Below, one piece after another: positions 11,727-21,093 of a stretch of 64,000 nt of DNA. Under the pieces are notes generated by a model. The model had not been told where the DNA came from and did not search any database. It was given only the letters and a program-made list of their open reading frames with translations. The translations under genes were made by a program, and so were the position numbers. The stretch comes from Aurantimicrobium minutum. Its GTDB lineage: Bacteria > Actinomycetota > Actinomycetes > Actinomycetales > Microbacteriaceae. The DNA is taken from assembly GCF_029892845.1 (NCBI RefSeq), contig NZ_JARXVT010000002.1:310001-374000 (forward strand). Direction: 5' to 3'. Position 1 is the first letter of the stretch, and every line of letters begins with the position of its first letter.

Positions 11727-11972
11727 TTAGCGCCACCGTGTGGTCATCAGGAAGCCGATGAAGGCAATGCCGAATCCAACCAGGATGTTCCAGGAACCAA
11801 GAGCCAAAATAGGCAGCGTACCCTGGCTGATGTAGAACACGATGATCCAGACGAGACCAATGAGCATGAAGCCAAACATGACGGGCTTGAACCATACGGG
11901 GTTCGGTGCGTCTGCGCCGGTAGCCTCGGGGTTACGAGGAGCCTTCGTGCGCTTCTTCTTTTCTGCAGCCAT
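11727..11972 (-). CDS. crgA: Cell division protein CrgA
   Basis: CrgA is a small membrane protein that bridges FtsZ, FtsQ, FtsI and others at the division site in actinobacteria. The product has 81 residues: a Lys-rich cytoplasmic start (MAAEKKKRTKAPRNP), then two membrane segments at about 29-50 (PVMFGFMLIGLVWIIVFYI) and 58-77 (WNILVGFGIAFIGFLMTT), which is the CrgA pattern. The frame extends upstream to 12008, but ATG 11972 gives the known N-terminus and has TAGACT about 10 bases upstream as a -10. It is encoded opposite to the rhomboid and sortase genes on either side. Confidence 0.92.
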   Translation of the reverse strand: MAAEKKKRTKAPRNPEATGADAPNPVWFKPVMFGFMLIGLVWIIVFYISQGTLPILALGSWNILVGFGIAFIGFLMTTRWR

Positions 11973-12043
11973 AGTGCTCAAAAGTCTACCCGAATTCAGT
12001 ACCTCCACAGGAAGCCCACATCTAGCCGGGTAAAGTTGAGTAC

Positions 12044-12775
12044 GTGTTCAAGCCAGCTGTTCTTTCCCGTCTGATGGGCATTGTTGGCGAACTCCTCATC
12101 ACCTTCGGTGCAATCGTCCTGTTGTTCTTGGCCTGGCAGTTGTGGATCAACAACGCTGTTGTTGCAGGGCAGCAGAAAACGGCATCTCAGGAGCTAGTCC
12201 AGGAATGGTCCACGGACAAGGACAAATCAGCTACAGCGCCAACATCAGAAGATTTTGGCCCAGCACCTGCCTTTGCTGGCGTGGGTGAAGGCGCGAAGTT
12301 TGCCACCATCTACATTCCACGCTTGGGCGCAGATTCCACCCGCGTGGTCAAGAACAGCGTTGATCTCACCACTGTGCTGAACAACGGTTACTTCGGTCAC
12401 TACCCTGACACTCAGTGGCCAGGCCAGCCCGGAAACTTTGCGGTAGCCGTTCACCGCACCAATTGGGGAAGCCCCTTCGGCGATGCTCCCAAACTGCAGG
12501 TCGGTGACAAGATCTATGTTGAGACCGTAGACGGGTACTACACCTACGCTTTCCGAAACTATGAGTTTGTGCTCCCCACCGCTGTTGATGTGCTCCTGCC
12601 CGTGCCTGGAACCAATGAAGCCCCTGGTGATCAAAGCATCCTCACCATCACCACCTGTAACCCGTTGCTCGGTGATGCTGAGCGCATGATTGTCTACAGC
12701 GTCTTGGAATCATGGCAGCCACGTTCTGCAGGGCCCCCTGTTGAGATGGCGAAGACTCAGAAGGTGGAGTCCTAA
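12044..12775 (+). CDS. srtE: Class E sortase
   Basis: A 243-residue membrane-anchored transpeptidase that attaches secreted proteins to the cell wall. A single membrane segment is at about 10-36, the sortase barrel follows, and the catalytic residues are His in AVAVHRTNWGSPF near 141 and Cys in ILTITTCNPLL near 204, with Arg in AERMIVYS. The TTC-N-P context fits class E. The GTG start has TAAAGT seven bases upstream (leaderless promoter). It is followed by a small membrane protein gene and the PabA/TrpG gene with 1- to 4-base overlaps. No LAxTG substrate gene is seen in this window. Confidence 0.9.
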   Translation: MFKPAVLSRLMGIVGELLITFGAIVLLFLAWQLWINNAVVAGQQKTASQELVQEWSTDKDKSATAPTSEDFGPAPAFAGVGEGAKFATIYIPRLGADSTRVVKNSVDLTTVLNNGYFGHYPDTQWPGQPGNFAVAVHRTNWGSPFGDAPKLQVGDKIYVETVDGYYTYAFRNYEFVLPTAVDVLLPVPGTNEAPGDQSILTITTCNPLLGDAERMIVYSVLESWQPRSAGPPVEMAKTQKVES

Positions 12776-12933
12776 TGTATTCAGCGTTATGGCGAGTATT
12801 GCCCGGGAACTTGTGGGTCAAGATTGCAATCTTGACGGCAGCAGCTGCCGTTGTCATCACAGTGTTGATGGTGTTTGTTTTTCCCCTCGTGGATACAGCA
12901 ATTACGGTCAGAGAGGTTACGGTTAACCAATGA
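12775..12933 (+). CDS. 52-residue membrane protein
   Basis: ATG 12775 overlaps the sortase stop (TAATG), and its TGA overlaps the next ATG (ATGA), so three genes are tightly coupled. The product has 52 residues with one membrane segment at about 17-38 (IAILTAAAAVVITVLMVFVF), preceded by WRVLPGNLWVK and followed by DTAITVREVTVNQ. Conserved small membrane proteins at this position are usual beside sortase E genes in Microbacteriaceae, as I recall. The orientation would put the short C-terminus outside. It might assist sortase insertion or activity, but this is a guess from position. Confidence 0.75.
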   Translation: MYSALWRVLPGNLWVKIAILTAAAAVVITVLMVFVFPLVDTAITVREVTVNQ

Positions 12934-13562
12934 CCAGGATCTTGGTAATCGATAACTACGACAGCTTTGTCTATACCCTCAACGGGTATCTGCAAGAGCT
13001 GGGTGCCCAGACTGTTGTTGTGCGCAACGACCAGATCCCTCTGGCAGAGCTTGATTCGACTCTGGCCGAATATGACGGAGTTCTGGTCTCACCAGGACCC
13101 GGTAAGCCGTCCGACGCGGGTGTTTCGATTGCCGCAGTGCACTCTGCTCGCAAACAGGGCATCTCACTTCTGGGTGTGTGCCTTGGTCACCAGGCAATCG
13201 GTGAAGCTTTCGGTGCGACCGTGACGAATGCCGAAGAGCTCATGCACGGTAAGACGTCACTGATCAACCACAACGACAGCACCTTGTACGCGTCGGTACC
13301 TCAGCCCTTCACAGCCACGCGCTATCACTCTCTGGCTGTAGTGAACTCGACCGTCCCCGAGGAGCTGGTTGTCACCAGCTCAACTGCCGGCGGTGTGATT
13401 ATGGGACTTCAGCACAAGGAAGCACCCATTTATGGTGTTCAGTTCCACCCTGAGTCCGTACTTACTGAAGGCGGTTACACCATGCTGGGCAACTGGCTAG
13501 AAGTGTGTGGCCTGACAGGCGCAGCAGAACTAGCTCTGACTAAGAGCCCATTGATTCGCTAA
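12930..13562 (+). CDS. pabA: Class I glutamine amidotransferase (PabA/TrpG type)
   Basis: This 210-residue glutaminase subunit supplies ammonia to aminodeoxychorismate or anthranilate synthase (folate or tryptophan pathway). The nucleophile Cys is in LLGVCLGHQAIGEAFG near residue 85, and the His-Glu pair in GVQFHPESVLTEGG near residue 172; the opening ILVIDNYDSFVYTL is diagnostic. No synthase partner is encoded nearby, so whether it serves PabB or TrpE cannot be told. Its conserved place next to pknB in actinobacteria is well known. It converges with pknB, with 3 bases between stops, and overlaps the 52-residue membrane protein gene by 4 bases. Confidence 0.93.
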   Translation: MTRILVIDNYDSFVYTLNGYLQELGAQTVVVRNDQIPLAELDSTLAEYDGVLVSPGPGKPSDAGVSIAAVHSARKQGISLLGVCLGHQAIGEAFGATVTNAEELMHGKTSLINHNDSTLYASVPQPFTATRYHSLAVVNSTVPEELVVTSSTAGGVIMGLQHKEAPIYGVQFHPESVLTEGGYTMLGNWLEVCGLTGAAELALTKSPLIR

Positions 13563-13565
13563 GAA

Positions 13566-15317
13566 CTATCCCGCACAGTAGGTGATCGTGACAGCGGTAC
13601 CTTGAGGCGCCACTCCAGGACCAGGAGACTGGGACTTCACCGTCGGCTGCTCACCCTTGGCACAGGTTGTATCTGCCTGAACTGTTGGGGTGATCGAGAG
13701 AGTGCTCAACAGGTTGTTGGCATCGGTCACGGTCTTGCCCTTGAGATCAGGTATATCAATCTTGCCGTCAGAGATGAGCAGATTCACCTTGCTGCCCTGG
13801 ATGAGCTTGGTTCCCAACGTGGGAGTAGTACCAATGACCAAACCGGCAGCGTAGGAGGGCGAGTGTCCCTCAGTTGTTGTTCCCACAACAAGACCAACTG
13901 CTTCGAGCTGAATCTTGGCGTCCGCTGCTGTCATATCTGAGACCTGTGGAACTTCCACCATGGTCTTTCCCGCAGAGACATAAACGGTGATCGGAGTTCC
14001 AGGGTCAATGACCGCGCCCTTTTCAGGCTCGGTGCGGATGACCTTGCCCTTTTTGATCAGGGCAGAGTTCTCAACCACGGTGCTGGTGATGAGATCAAGG
14101 TCTTGAAGTTGCTTGAGGGCATCCTTCTGATCAACGTTCTTCAGTGTGGGAACTGTCACTGTTGACGTGGGGAAGATATTGGTGGGCTGCAGTGTGGCAA
14201 CCCAGAGACCCATACCCGCGATAGCACCGAAGACCAATGCAATAACTGCGACAGCAGTAATGACACGTTTGCGCTCGGGACGGAACTGTTCTGGCTGAAT
14301 CAGTGTGGGAGCAGTCTGAGGGTCATCGCCAAAGAGAAAGAGGAAGTCGTCAGGGAGTTCAGAAACGGTCTCAGACTTCTCCATGGCTGGCTCAGAGATG
14401 TTTGCTCCGAGCAGAGTATCCATATCTGGCTTGGGCACGACAGGAACGGGAGCAGTTCCAGGCTTAGCTGTTGCAGCAGCACGAAGTTCACGGCCAAACT
14501 CGGCGGTTGTCTGGAAACGATCGGCCTTGTCCTTGGCCAATGCTGTGAACACAACCTGGTCGAGTGCCAACGAAACCTTCGGGTTCAGGGAGCTTGGTGC
14601 TGGAGGGTGTGCATGGATGTGCTGGTGAGCCACGGCAACGGCGGTGTCCCCAGTGAAAGGAACCTTGCCGGTGAGCATCTCAAACAGCACGATGCCAATG
14701 GCATAAAGATCGGTGCGGATGTCTACCTTCTGGCCCTGAGCTTGTTCAGGGGAGAAATACGCAGCGGTGCCCAAGATGGAAGTGGTGGTGGCAATGTCAT
14801 CGAAAGTTTCGGCAACAGCGCGAGCAATACCGAAGTCGAGAACTTTCACCTTGCCCGCACGAGTCAACATGATGTTGTCAGGCTTGATGTCGCGGTGAAC
14901 GATGCCCTTGTTGTGGGCAAACTCCACAGCAGAAAGCAGTTCCTTGGTAACCCGAATAGCTTCAGGAACCTTCAGTGGACCGCGGGCAACGAGCTTAGAA
15001 AGCTCAAGACCATCAACGTATTCCATGACCAAGTACGCGTAAGTGTGCTTGACGCCTGCGGAATCGGTATCAGTTGTTTCGCCGGCGTCCAACACCTTCA
15101 CGATGTTGGGGTGGTCCATGGCAGAAGCAGACTTTGCTTCCTGCTTAAAGCGCTGGCTGAACTTCTTGTTACTAGCTAATTCCTCATTGAGGACTTTGAT
15201 GGCAACCTTGCGTCCCAGAACAGAATCGTGCGCAACATAAACGTCAGCCATGCCGCCGCTACCGACGAGCTTATTGAGCTGATAGCGCCCAGCGATGACG
15301 TTGTTACTGAGTGGCAC
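13566..15317 (-). CDS. pknB: Serine/threonine kinase PknB with PASTA repeats
   Basis: A 583-residue transmembrane kinase that senses peptidoglycan fragments and phosphorylates envelope and division proteins. Kinase landmarks: GSGGMADVYVA, Lys41 in KVAIKV, HRDIKPDN and DFG. One membrane segment is at about residues 360-382, followed by three PASTA units (about 395-455, 460-525, 527-583) that bind cell-wall material. The frame begins at 15404, but GTG 15317 (VPLSNN) has AAGGGGA 4-5 bases upstream and leaves 31 bases after the pknA stop, so I use it. It is the last gene of the fhaA-to-pknB minus-strand operon. Confidence 0.93.
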   Translation of the reverse strand: MPLSNNVIAGRYQLNKLVGSGGMADVYVAHDSVLGRKVAIKVLNEELASNKKFSQRFKQEAKSASAMDHPNIVKVLDAGETTDTDSAGVKHTYAYLVMEYVDGLELSKLVARGPLKVPEAIRVTKELLSAVEFAHNKGIVHRDIKPDNIMLTRAGKVKVLDFGIARAVAETFDDIATTTSILGTAAYFSPEQAQGQKVDIRTDLYAIGIVLFEMLTGKVPFTGDTAVAVAHQHIHAHPPAPSSLNPKVSLALDQVVFTALAKDKADRFQTTAEFGRELRAAATAKPGTAPVPVVPKPDMDTLLGANISEPAMEKSETVSELPDDFLFLFGDDPQTAPTLIQPEQFRPERKRVITAVAVIALVFGAIAGMGLWVATLQPTNIFPTSTVTVPTLKNVDQKDALKQLQDLDLITSTVVENSALIKKGKVIRTEPEKGAVIDPGTPITVYVSAGKTMVEVPQVSDMTAADAKIQLEAVGLVVGTTTEGHSPSYAAGLVIGTTPTLGTKLIQGSKVNLLISDGKIDIPDLKGKTVTDANNLLSTLSITPTVQADTTCAKGEQPTVKSQSPGPGVAPQGTAVTITYCAG

Positions 15318-15348
15318 TGATTCCCCTTGATAAGACTGTGTGTCTAAT

Positions 15349-17019
15349 CTATCCCAGCGCTGAGACTGTGAAGGAAGTGGTGGGAGAGCTTGCTGAGATA
15401 GCAAGACCAGAACAGGTCACCTGGTAAGCAATGGTGTGGTTACCCAAAGCTGAAGGTGCTGTGAAGGGAGCAGTTGCGTTAGGCACTGAGCTCACAGGCG
15501 AGCCATCAACCAGGACGGTGTAGCTTTCCAAGCTGTGACCAGATGGGCATGCGGTGTAGCCAGCCCAAGTCGCCGTGAGGTTCTGACCTGGAGTTGCGTT
15601 GTCATCGTTGAGGCTCGGAGCAGCAGTGGGAGCAGGTGCGACAGGAAGATCACCGTAGTAAGTCACGTTGATGGTGGTGCCGTTGGCAACCTGAGGTCCG
15701 GTTGGGTTGACGTCGTAGACAACGCCTACCTTGTCAGCGCTAGGAGCAGCAGTTCCCTTGACCGCGTTGACGTTCATGTTGAGCTTCTCCAGCGCTGCCG
15801 TAGCGTCAGCAAGAGACTTGCCCACGTAGTCAGCCTTGTTGATAGCTGCTGCGGTGGGGGTCGCTGAACCAGTCGGAGTCGCGGTGGGCTTCTTGGTCTT
15901 TGTGGGGCTTGCCGACTGTGTGGTGTCGGTGGGCTTGGGTTCTGGGGTGTTCCCGCCAGAAGTCAGTGCAACAACTGCACCGATCAGGACAATCACCAAT
16001 ACGCCAACCAAAGCAATCAGAGGCCAGGTCCAGGGACTGCGCTTCTTCTTCTCTGTGGTGTCAACGGGTGCGGGTGCATCTGGGATATTCAAAACTGTTG
16101 TTGCTCCGGTTTCAGCAGTGCGTGGCATGACCACGGTTGCGTCCAAGGGGGTTGTTGTGGTGCCGAGGACACCAGGCACTGCAGCTGCAGCGCCTTGCAG
16201 GTCTCCACGACGAAGTGCCTGAGCAGCACGGGCAAGGTTTGCCGAAGAGGCGGGACGGTCAGCGGGCTTCTTCGCAATGCAGGAGTAAACCAGGTTGCGA
16301 ACAGGTTCAGCAATCGTGTCAGGAAGTGGTGGAGGCTCTTCGTTGATCTGAGCCATCGCGATTGCGACTTGTGATTCACCGGTGAAAGGACGCTTACCTG
16401 CGAGGCATTCGTAGGCAACAATTCCGAGCGAGTAAATGTCGGTTGAAGGGGACGCGGGGTGACCAGAAGCCTGCTCAGGAGAGAGGTACTGAACAGTACC
16501 CATTACCTGGCCGGTTGCGGTCAAGGGAACTTGGTCAGCAATACGAGCAATACCGAAGTCGGTGATCTTCACACGGCCTTCGGGAGTAATGAGCATGTTG
16601 CCGGGCTTGATGTCGCGGTGCACCAGGCCAGCGCTGTGTGCCGCCTGAAGGGCAGCAGAAGTCTGAGCAATGATGTCCAGAACCTTGTCAATGGAGAGAG
16701 TCTTCTCACGCTCAATGACCGCAGAGAGGGGCTCACCAGGAACAAGTTCCATGACGAGGTAGGCAGAGCCTTCTTCCTCGCCGTAGTCATAGACGTTTGC
16801 AATACCTTCGTGGTTCACCAGGGCAGCGTGACGTGCTTCTGCACGGAATCGCTCGAGGAAGCCGGGGTCACCAAGGTACTCGTCCTTCAAAATCTTGATC
16901 GCGACCAAGCGACCAATGACAAGGTCAGTGGCCTGCCAGACCTCACCCATGCCACCAATGGCAATGCGGGACTGGAGTTCATAACGACCACCGAAGGTGA
17001 TTCCAGCTGTTGGTCTCAT
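15349..17019 (-). CDS. pknA: Serine/threonine kinase PknA with one PASTA unit and Ig-like end
   Basis: A 556-residue membrane kinase partner of PknB. The kinase domain fills about residues 12-270: GGMGEVWQA, Lys42 in VAIKIL, HRDIKPGN and DFGIAR. A basic stretch KKKRSPW precedes the membrane segment at about 333-355. Outside it are a Ser/Thr/Pro-rich linker, one PASTA-like unit (VGKSLADATAALEKLNMNV) and about 95 residues with an Ig-like pattern, two cysteines (YTACPSG and QVTCSG) and a Thr/Ser-rich end. Many PknA proteins lack an extracellular domain, so this end is unusual. The ATG overlaps the pbpA stop by 4 bases. Confidence 0.92.
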   Translation of the reverse strand: MRPTAGITFGGRYELQSRIAIGGMGEVWQATDLVIGRLVAIKILKDEYLGDPGFLERFRAEARHAALVNHEGIANVYDYGEEEGSAYLVMELVPGEPLSAVIEREKTLSIDKVLDIIAQTSAALQAAHSAGLVHRDIKPGNMLITPEGRVKITDFGIARIADQVPLTATGQVMGTVQYLSPEQASGHPASPSTDIYSLGIVAYECLAGKRPFTGESQVAIAMAQINEEPPPLPDTIAEPVRNLVYSCIAKKPADRPASSANLARAAQALRRGDLQGAAAAVPGVLGTTTTPLDATVVMPRTAETGATTVLNIPDAPAPVDTTEKKKRSPWTWPLIALVGVLVIVLIGAVVALTSGGNTPEPKPTDTTQSASPTKTKKPTATPTGSATPTAAAINKADYVGKSLADATAALEKLNMNVNAVKGTAAPSADKVGVVYDVNPTGPQVANGTTINVTYYGDLPVAPAPTAAPSLNDDNATPGQNLTATWAGYTACPSGHSLESYTVLVDGSPVSSVPNATAPFTAPSALGNHTIAYQVTCSGLAISASSPTTSFTVSALG

Positions 17020-18473
17020 TTGTTTAACCCTGCCTCTAGGACTTTTCTTGCGATTGGCACTGCGATGTCATTGGTGTAACCATTTTGTCCGAGTCCACCA
17101 CCGTTTTCGATTACAACGGCAATGGCATATCTCGGAGCTTCAGCCGGAGCGAACCCGGTGAACCAGAATGTGTACGGTTCCCCGTCTCCATTTTGGGCCG
17201 TACCGGTTTTACCCGCGACCTTTACTCCCTCAATTCTCACATTAGTTATGAGATTGCTGTTATCTACGTTGTTGATCATCATTTGGGTGATGGTCGCGGA
17301 CGTTTCTGGGCTGATTGCCTGAGAGAATTCTTTCGCTTCAAACTGGGAAATTGGTTTGAGCGTAGGTTCGAGGATCTGGTCAAGCACGGTGGGATACATC
17401 ACCTTGCCGCCATTGGCGATAGCAGCAGAGACCATGGCGATCTGAAGTGGGGTTGCCCTGACGTCATATTGACCGAACGAGGCCAATGCCGTCTGAGGAT
17501 CATTCATCACCACAGGGAATTCACTCGCGGCTGCCGTCATGGGCACATCGAACGAGGTGTTGAAACCAAACTTCTTGGCTTGATCGAGAATCGCCTTACG
17601 GCCCAGCTCCAGACCTAACTCAGCAAAAGGAATGTTGCAGCTCAATCGCAGTGCGGTGGCCAATGTCACCGTGGCACCATATCCACAGGTTGTGAAGGTG
17701 GAGTTCTGGATAAACACATCGGTTCCAGGCAACTGGAACTCTGAGGGGTTCGCAAAGGTGCTTTCTGGAGTGTATTTTCCTGATTCCAGTGCAGCAGCAA
17801 CCATAACCAGCTTGAAAACCGATCCCGGAGGATTCATATCTCCAGCGATGGCCTTATTGATCAACGGTTTGAGTGGATCAGAAATCAAGGCGTCATAGGT
17901 TGAGATGACTTCGTCTGCATTGTGAGCAGCGAGCAAGTTGGGGTCGTAGCTTGGCTTGGACGCCATCACCAAAATCTTGCCGGTGCTGGGTTCGGTCACC
18001 AGAACAGCACCTTCGTAGTCGCCGAGAGCATCAAAGGCTGCTTGCTGCATCACGGGGTCGAGGGTCAAGGCGACGCTGGCGCCTTGAGGTTCTTGTCCGG
18101 TCAAGATGGCGTTGAGCTGGTTGAGGAACTGTGAACCAGTTTTCCCGCTGAGGTATGAGTTGAGCGTGCCTTCAATACCGGTCATGCCCTGGTTGAGGGT
18201 GAAGTATCCCGTGACATTGGCATAGGTAGCAGGGTTGGGATAGGTGCGCTGGTAGCGGTAGTTGTCATCAACGGGCACTGATTCTGCAATCGGTGCACCG
18301 GCCACCAAGATGGAGCCCCGCTTGTAGCGATAGCTATCAAAAATGGTGCGAGTGTTCCGCGAATCCGCATACAGCTGATCCGCCGTGAACACCTGAATGG
18401 TGCTTGCTGCCAGAAAAAGCACAACAAACATGCCAATCACCACCATGGTGACCCGCTTTAATTCCCGGTTCAT
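17016..18473 (-). CDS. pbpA: Penicillin-binding protein 2-type transpeptidase PbpA
   Basis: This 485-residue class B penicillin-binding protein cross-links peptidoglycan together with RodA. A single N-terminal membrane anchor is at about 9-29 (VVIGMFVVLFLAASTIQVF). The transpeptidase motifs are PGSVFKLV (SxxK, near 218), LSCNIPF (SxN) and AGKTGTAQ (KTG, near 404). It lies between rodA and pknA with 4-base overlaps on each side, the standard order for the polar-growth machinery of actinobacteria. Phosphorylation by the neighbouring kinases and recognition by the FHA proteins is inferred from that context. Confidence 0.95.
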   Translation of the reverse strand: MNRELKRVTMVVIGMFVVLFLAASTIQVFTADQLYADSRNTRTIFDSYRYKRGSILVAGAPIAESVPVDDNYRYQRTYPNPATYANVTGYFTLNQGMTGIEGTLNSYLSGKTGSQFLNQLNAILTGQEPQGASVALTLDPVMQQAAFDALGDYEGAVLVTEPSTGKILVMASKPSYDPNLLAAHNADEVISTYDALISDPLKPLINKAIAGDMNPPGSVFKLVMVAAALESGKYTPESTFANPSEFQLPGTDVFIQNSTFTTCGYGATVTLATALRLSCNIPFAELGLELGRKAILDQAKKFGFNTSFDVPMTAAASEFPVVMNDPQTALASFGQYDVRATPLQIAMVSAAIANGGKVMYPTVLDQILEPTLKPISQFEAKEFSQAISPETSATITQMMINNVDNSNLITNVRIEGVKVAGKTGTAQNGDGEPYTFWFTGFAPAEAPRYAIAVVIENGGGLGQNGYTNDIAVPIARKVLEAGLNK

Positions 18474-19858
18474 CCGACCACCAACCTGGGTTCGCTGCGG
18501 ATGGAATCGGAAAGGCGAAGCAACAGCGCCGCAATAATCCAGTTGGCAACCAGTGAACTACCACCAGCGGCAAGGAATGGCGTGGTCAGACCTGTCAAAG
18601 GAATGACACGCATCACACCGCCGATCACGATGAAGCACTGAAGCGCAATAGTGAAAGACAAGCCAACAGCTAACAGCTTGCTGAAGTCATCGTGGCCGGC
18701 GAAACCGATGCGAAGTCCGCGACCAACGAGAAGCAAGTACAAACAGAGAATGGCGAAGATGCCTGCGAGGCCGAGTTCTTCACCCAGGCTGGCAATGATG
18801 TAGTCACTTTGTGAAACTGGAGTGACTTCGGGCATGCCCTCACCGAGGCCGGTGCCAATCACCCCGCCATGTGCGAGACCGAAGAGTCCCTGCACCAATT
18901 GGTAGCTGCCGCCATCGGCAGAAAAGTTGGCGTCATTGAAGGCGTCATACCAGTTGGCAAAACGGCCATTGACGTAGTCCAGGGTCTGGTTAGCGATGAC
19001 CGCTCCCACACCAACCAAGCTCAGACCTAGGGCCACCCAGCTTCCGCGCCCCGTGGCGACATAGAGCATGACGAGGAAGAGGCCGAAGAAGAGGAGACCA
19101 GTACCAAGGTCGCGCTGGAACACAATGACAGCCATCGATAATGCCCAGACCACGATGATGGGTCCCAGGTCACGGCCACGGGGAAAGCGCATGCCGAGGA
19201 ACGTGCGACCCACCATGGACAAGCTCTCACGACGTTGCACTAAGTAACCGGCAAAGAAGACGGCCAACGCAATCTTGGCAATCTCACCAGGCTGGAAGGT
19301 CAGGGTGCCCAATTGGATCCAGACACGAGCACCGTTGATGGAAATACCCAAACCGGGAACCATGGGCAGAGCAATCAATAACACAGCCAACAGACCGGCC
19401 ACGTAGGTGTAACGCTGCAGAATTCGTTGGTGCTTGATCACAATGATGGTGGCCAAGGCAGAACCCAGCGCCAACGCAGTCCAGGCAATCTGCTTATTAG
19501 CCAGAGAATCCCAGCCTTCATTACCCAGAGCAAGGTCAATGCGATAAATCTCAGCAATACCTAAACCGTTGAGCACGGTTGCAATCGGAAGAATGAGTGC
19601 GTCTGCCTGTGGTGCGACAAAGCGCATCGCCACGTGAATCGATAGAACCAGAACCGCAAGCAATCCACAAATAGCTAGTGGACCCGCATCAATGGTGTCC
19701 AAGACCGCCCATTGCACAAGAACGAGGGACGCAACATTGATGGCGCTCGCCACCAAGATGAGAATCAGTTCAACATTGCGCATGCGCTGCGAGGAGCGCA
19801 CACGCTTGAGGCGCCCAATAGAACCGGTGGCAACAAAGTCTGGAGCAGGTGCTGACAC
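18470..19858 (-). CDS. rodA: SEDS glycosyltransferase RodA/FtsW family
   Basis: A 462-residue SEDS protein that polymerises lipid II into glycan strands. About 12 membrane segments run from residue 27 to 455. Family motifs are IQLGTLTFQPGEIAKIALAV, FQRDLGTGLLFFGLFLVML, and near the end a RVIPLTGLTTPFLAAGGSS stretch typical of RodA/FtsW. It overlaps pbpA by 4 bases, which fits the known SEDS/class B PBP pairing. It also touches the PP2C phosphatase gene by a single base at 19858. RodA rather than FtsW is inferred from the partner and from the cluster. Confidence 0.95.
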   Translation of the reverse strand: MSAPAPDFVATGSIGRLKRVRSSQRMRNVELILILVASAINVASLVLVQWAVLDTIDAGPLAICGLLAVLVLSIHVAMRFVAPQADALILPIATVLNGLGIAEIYRIDLALGNEGWDSLANKQIAWTALALGSALATIIVIKHQRILQRYTYVAGLLAVLLIALPMVPGLGISINGARVWIQLGTLTFQPGEIAKIALAVFFAGYLVQRRESLSMVGRTFLGMRFPRGRDLGPIIVVWALSMAVIVFQRDLGTGLLFFGLFLVMLYVATGRGSWVALGLSLVGVGAVIANQTLDYVNGRFANWYDAFNDANFSADGGSYQLVQGLFGLAHGGVIGTGLGEGMPEVTPVSQSDYIIASLGEELGLAGIFAILCLYLLLVGRGLRIGFAGHDDFSKLLAVGLSFTIALQCFIVIGGVMRVIPLTGLTTPFLAAGGSSLVANWIIAALLLRLSDSIRSEPRLVVG

Positions 19859-21084
19859 TACTTCGCCTCACGTGTGAGGGAATCAACCAAGCTTTGCGCT
19901 TCGTTATAGGAACCGAACGGGATACCGTTCTTGATTTGCTGCTGCTGATAAGCGGTGAGGGATTCAAGAGGAATATCGGTATCGACGTAAACATGAGACA
20001 AGTCCATGCCAGCAACGTCTTCGGGAATACCTTGATAAATCACGACAGAGTCTGTATCGCTGCCAACGTAGAACTGTGTCTGGCTCCAGCGATAACCCAA
20101 GATCGCCGCAATCACGATTGCGCCAACAACCAAGATCAGTGAACCAATCAAAACAGCACGTCGACGAATGCGCTTAGCTTTCACGGCGTCGAGCTGAGCA
20201 GTCAGGGCAGTGGGAGGAACACTCATTCCACCGGTGGAAACAGGAAGCTTCTTCGGCTTGGGGCGAGGCTTCAAGTTGGGGGTGGGGATGAGCTTGGCCT
20301 CGGGTGCTTTCACGGCCATCGGGCCGGCGGCAGATCCCACGAGTTCAGAAATCTTCTCCGGCTCATCAGCTGTGATGTCGACCACAACGACGGTGACGTT
20401 ATCTGGTGCACCTCCGGTCAGGCTTGCCTGAACCAAGGTGTCGGCAGCATCGTCTGCTGTTTCTGCTTCAACTAAGAAGGGCTTGAGGCGCTCTGTGTAG
20501 ACAACACCGGTGAGACCGTCGGAGCAAAGCATCCAGCGGTCACCTTCTTCGAGATCCAGCACGGCAGTATCAAGTTCTGGTGAGGCGTCCACATCACCGA
20601 GCACTCGCATCAGGACAGAACGACGTGGGTGGTCGTGAGCTTCTTCTTCAGTGATGCGTCCACTGTCAATCAGGCGCTGCACAAACGTGTGGTCGACGGT
20701 GACTTGAGAAAGGTTGCCCTCGCGCAGGAGATATATACGTGAGTCACCAATATGGGCAATGACAACTTGTCTGCCCACGCGCAGCATGGCACTGACGGTG
20801 GTTCCCAAACCAGCAAGTTCAGGGTGTTCATAGACCACGTCGGAGAGCATGTCATTTGCTTGCAGGAGCGTTGCCAGCAGTTCCTGCTGCGCCGCGATGA
20901 CGTCGGTGTATTCCTTGTCGAGTTGCAAGAGGTGTCGGATTACCAGGTGAGAAGCGACGTCTCCACCGGCGTGACCCCCCATGCCGTCAGCAACCACGCT
21001 GAGGTAGGTGCCTGCGTAGCCAGCATCCTGATTGGATGCTCGAACCTTGCCCACATTCGAGGCGGCTGCGCTGTGCTTGGACAT
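19858..21084 (-). CDS. pstP: PP2C-type serine/threonine phosphatase
   Basis: The 408-residue membrane phosphatase reverses phosphorylation by PknA and PknB. The metal-binding motifs are in SVVADGMGGHAGGDVAS near residue 36, IGDSRIYLL near residue 120, DGLTGVV near 190, and GAPDNVTVVVVDI near 233. A basic linker then precedes one membrane segment at about 315-337 (AVLIGSLILVVGAIVIAAILG), and 70 residues lie outside. It is placed between fhaB (9-base gap) and rodA. This fha-pstP-rodA-pbpA-pknA-pknB order is conserved across actinobacteria. Confidence 0.95.
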   Translation of the reverse strand: MSKHSAAASNVGKVRASNQDAGYAGTYLSVVADGMGGHAGGDVASHLVIRHLLQLDKEYTDVIAAQQELLATLLQANDMLSDVVYEHPELAGLGTTVSAMLRVGRQVVIAHIGDSRIYLLREGNLSQVTVDHTFVQRLIDSGRITEEEAHDHPRRSVLMRVLGDVDASPELDTAVLDLEEGDRWMLCSDGLTGVVYTERLKPFLVEAETADDAADTLVQASLTGGAPDNVTVVVVDITADEPEKISELVGSAAGPMAVKAPEAKLIPTPNLKPRPKPKKLPVSTGGMSVPPTALTAQLDAVKAKRIRRRAVLIGSLILVVGAIVIAAILGYRWSQTQFYVGSDTDSVVIYQGIPEDVAGMDLSHVYVDTDIPLESLTAYQQQQIKNGIPFGSYNEAQSLVDSLTREAK

Positions 21085-21093
21085 ATCGGGCGC

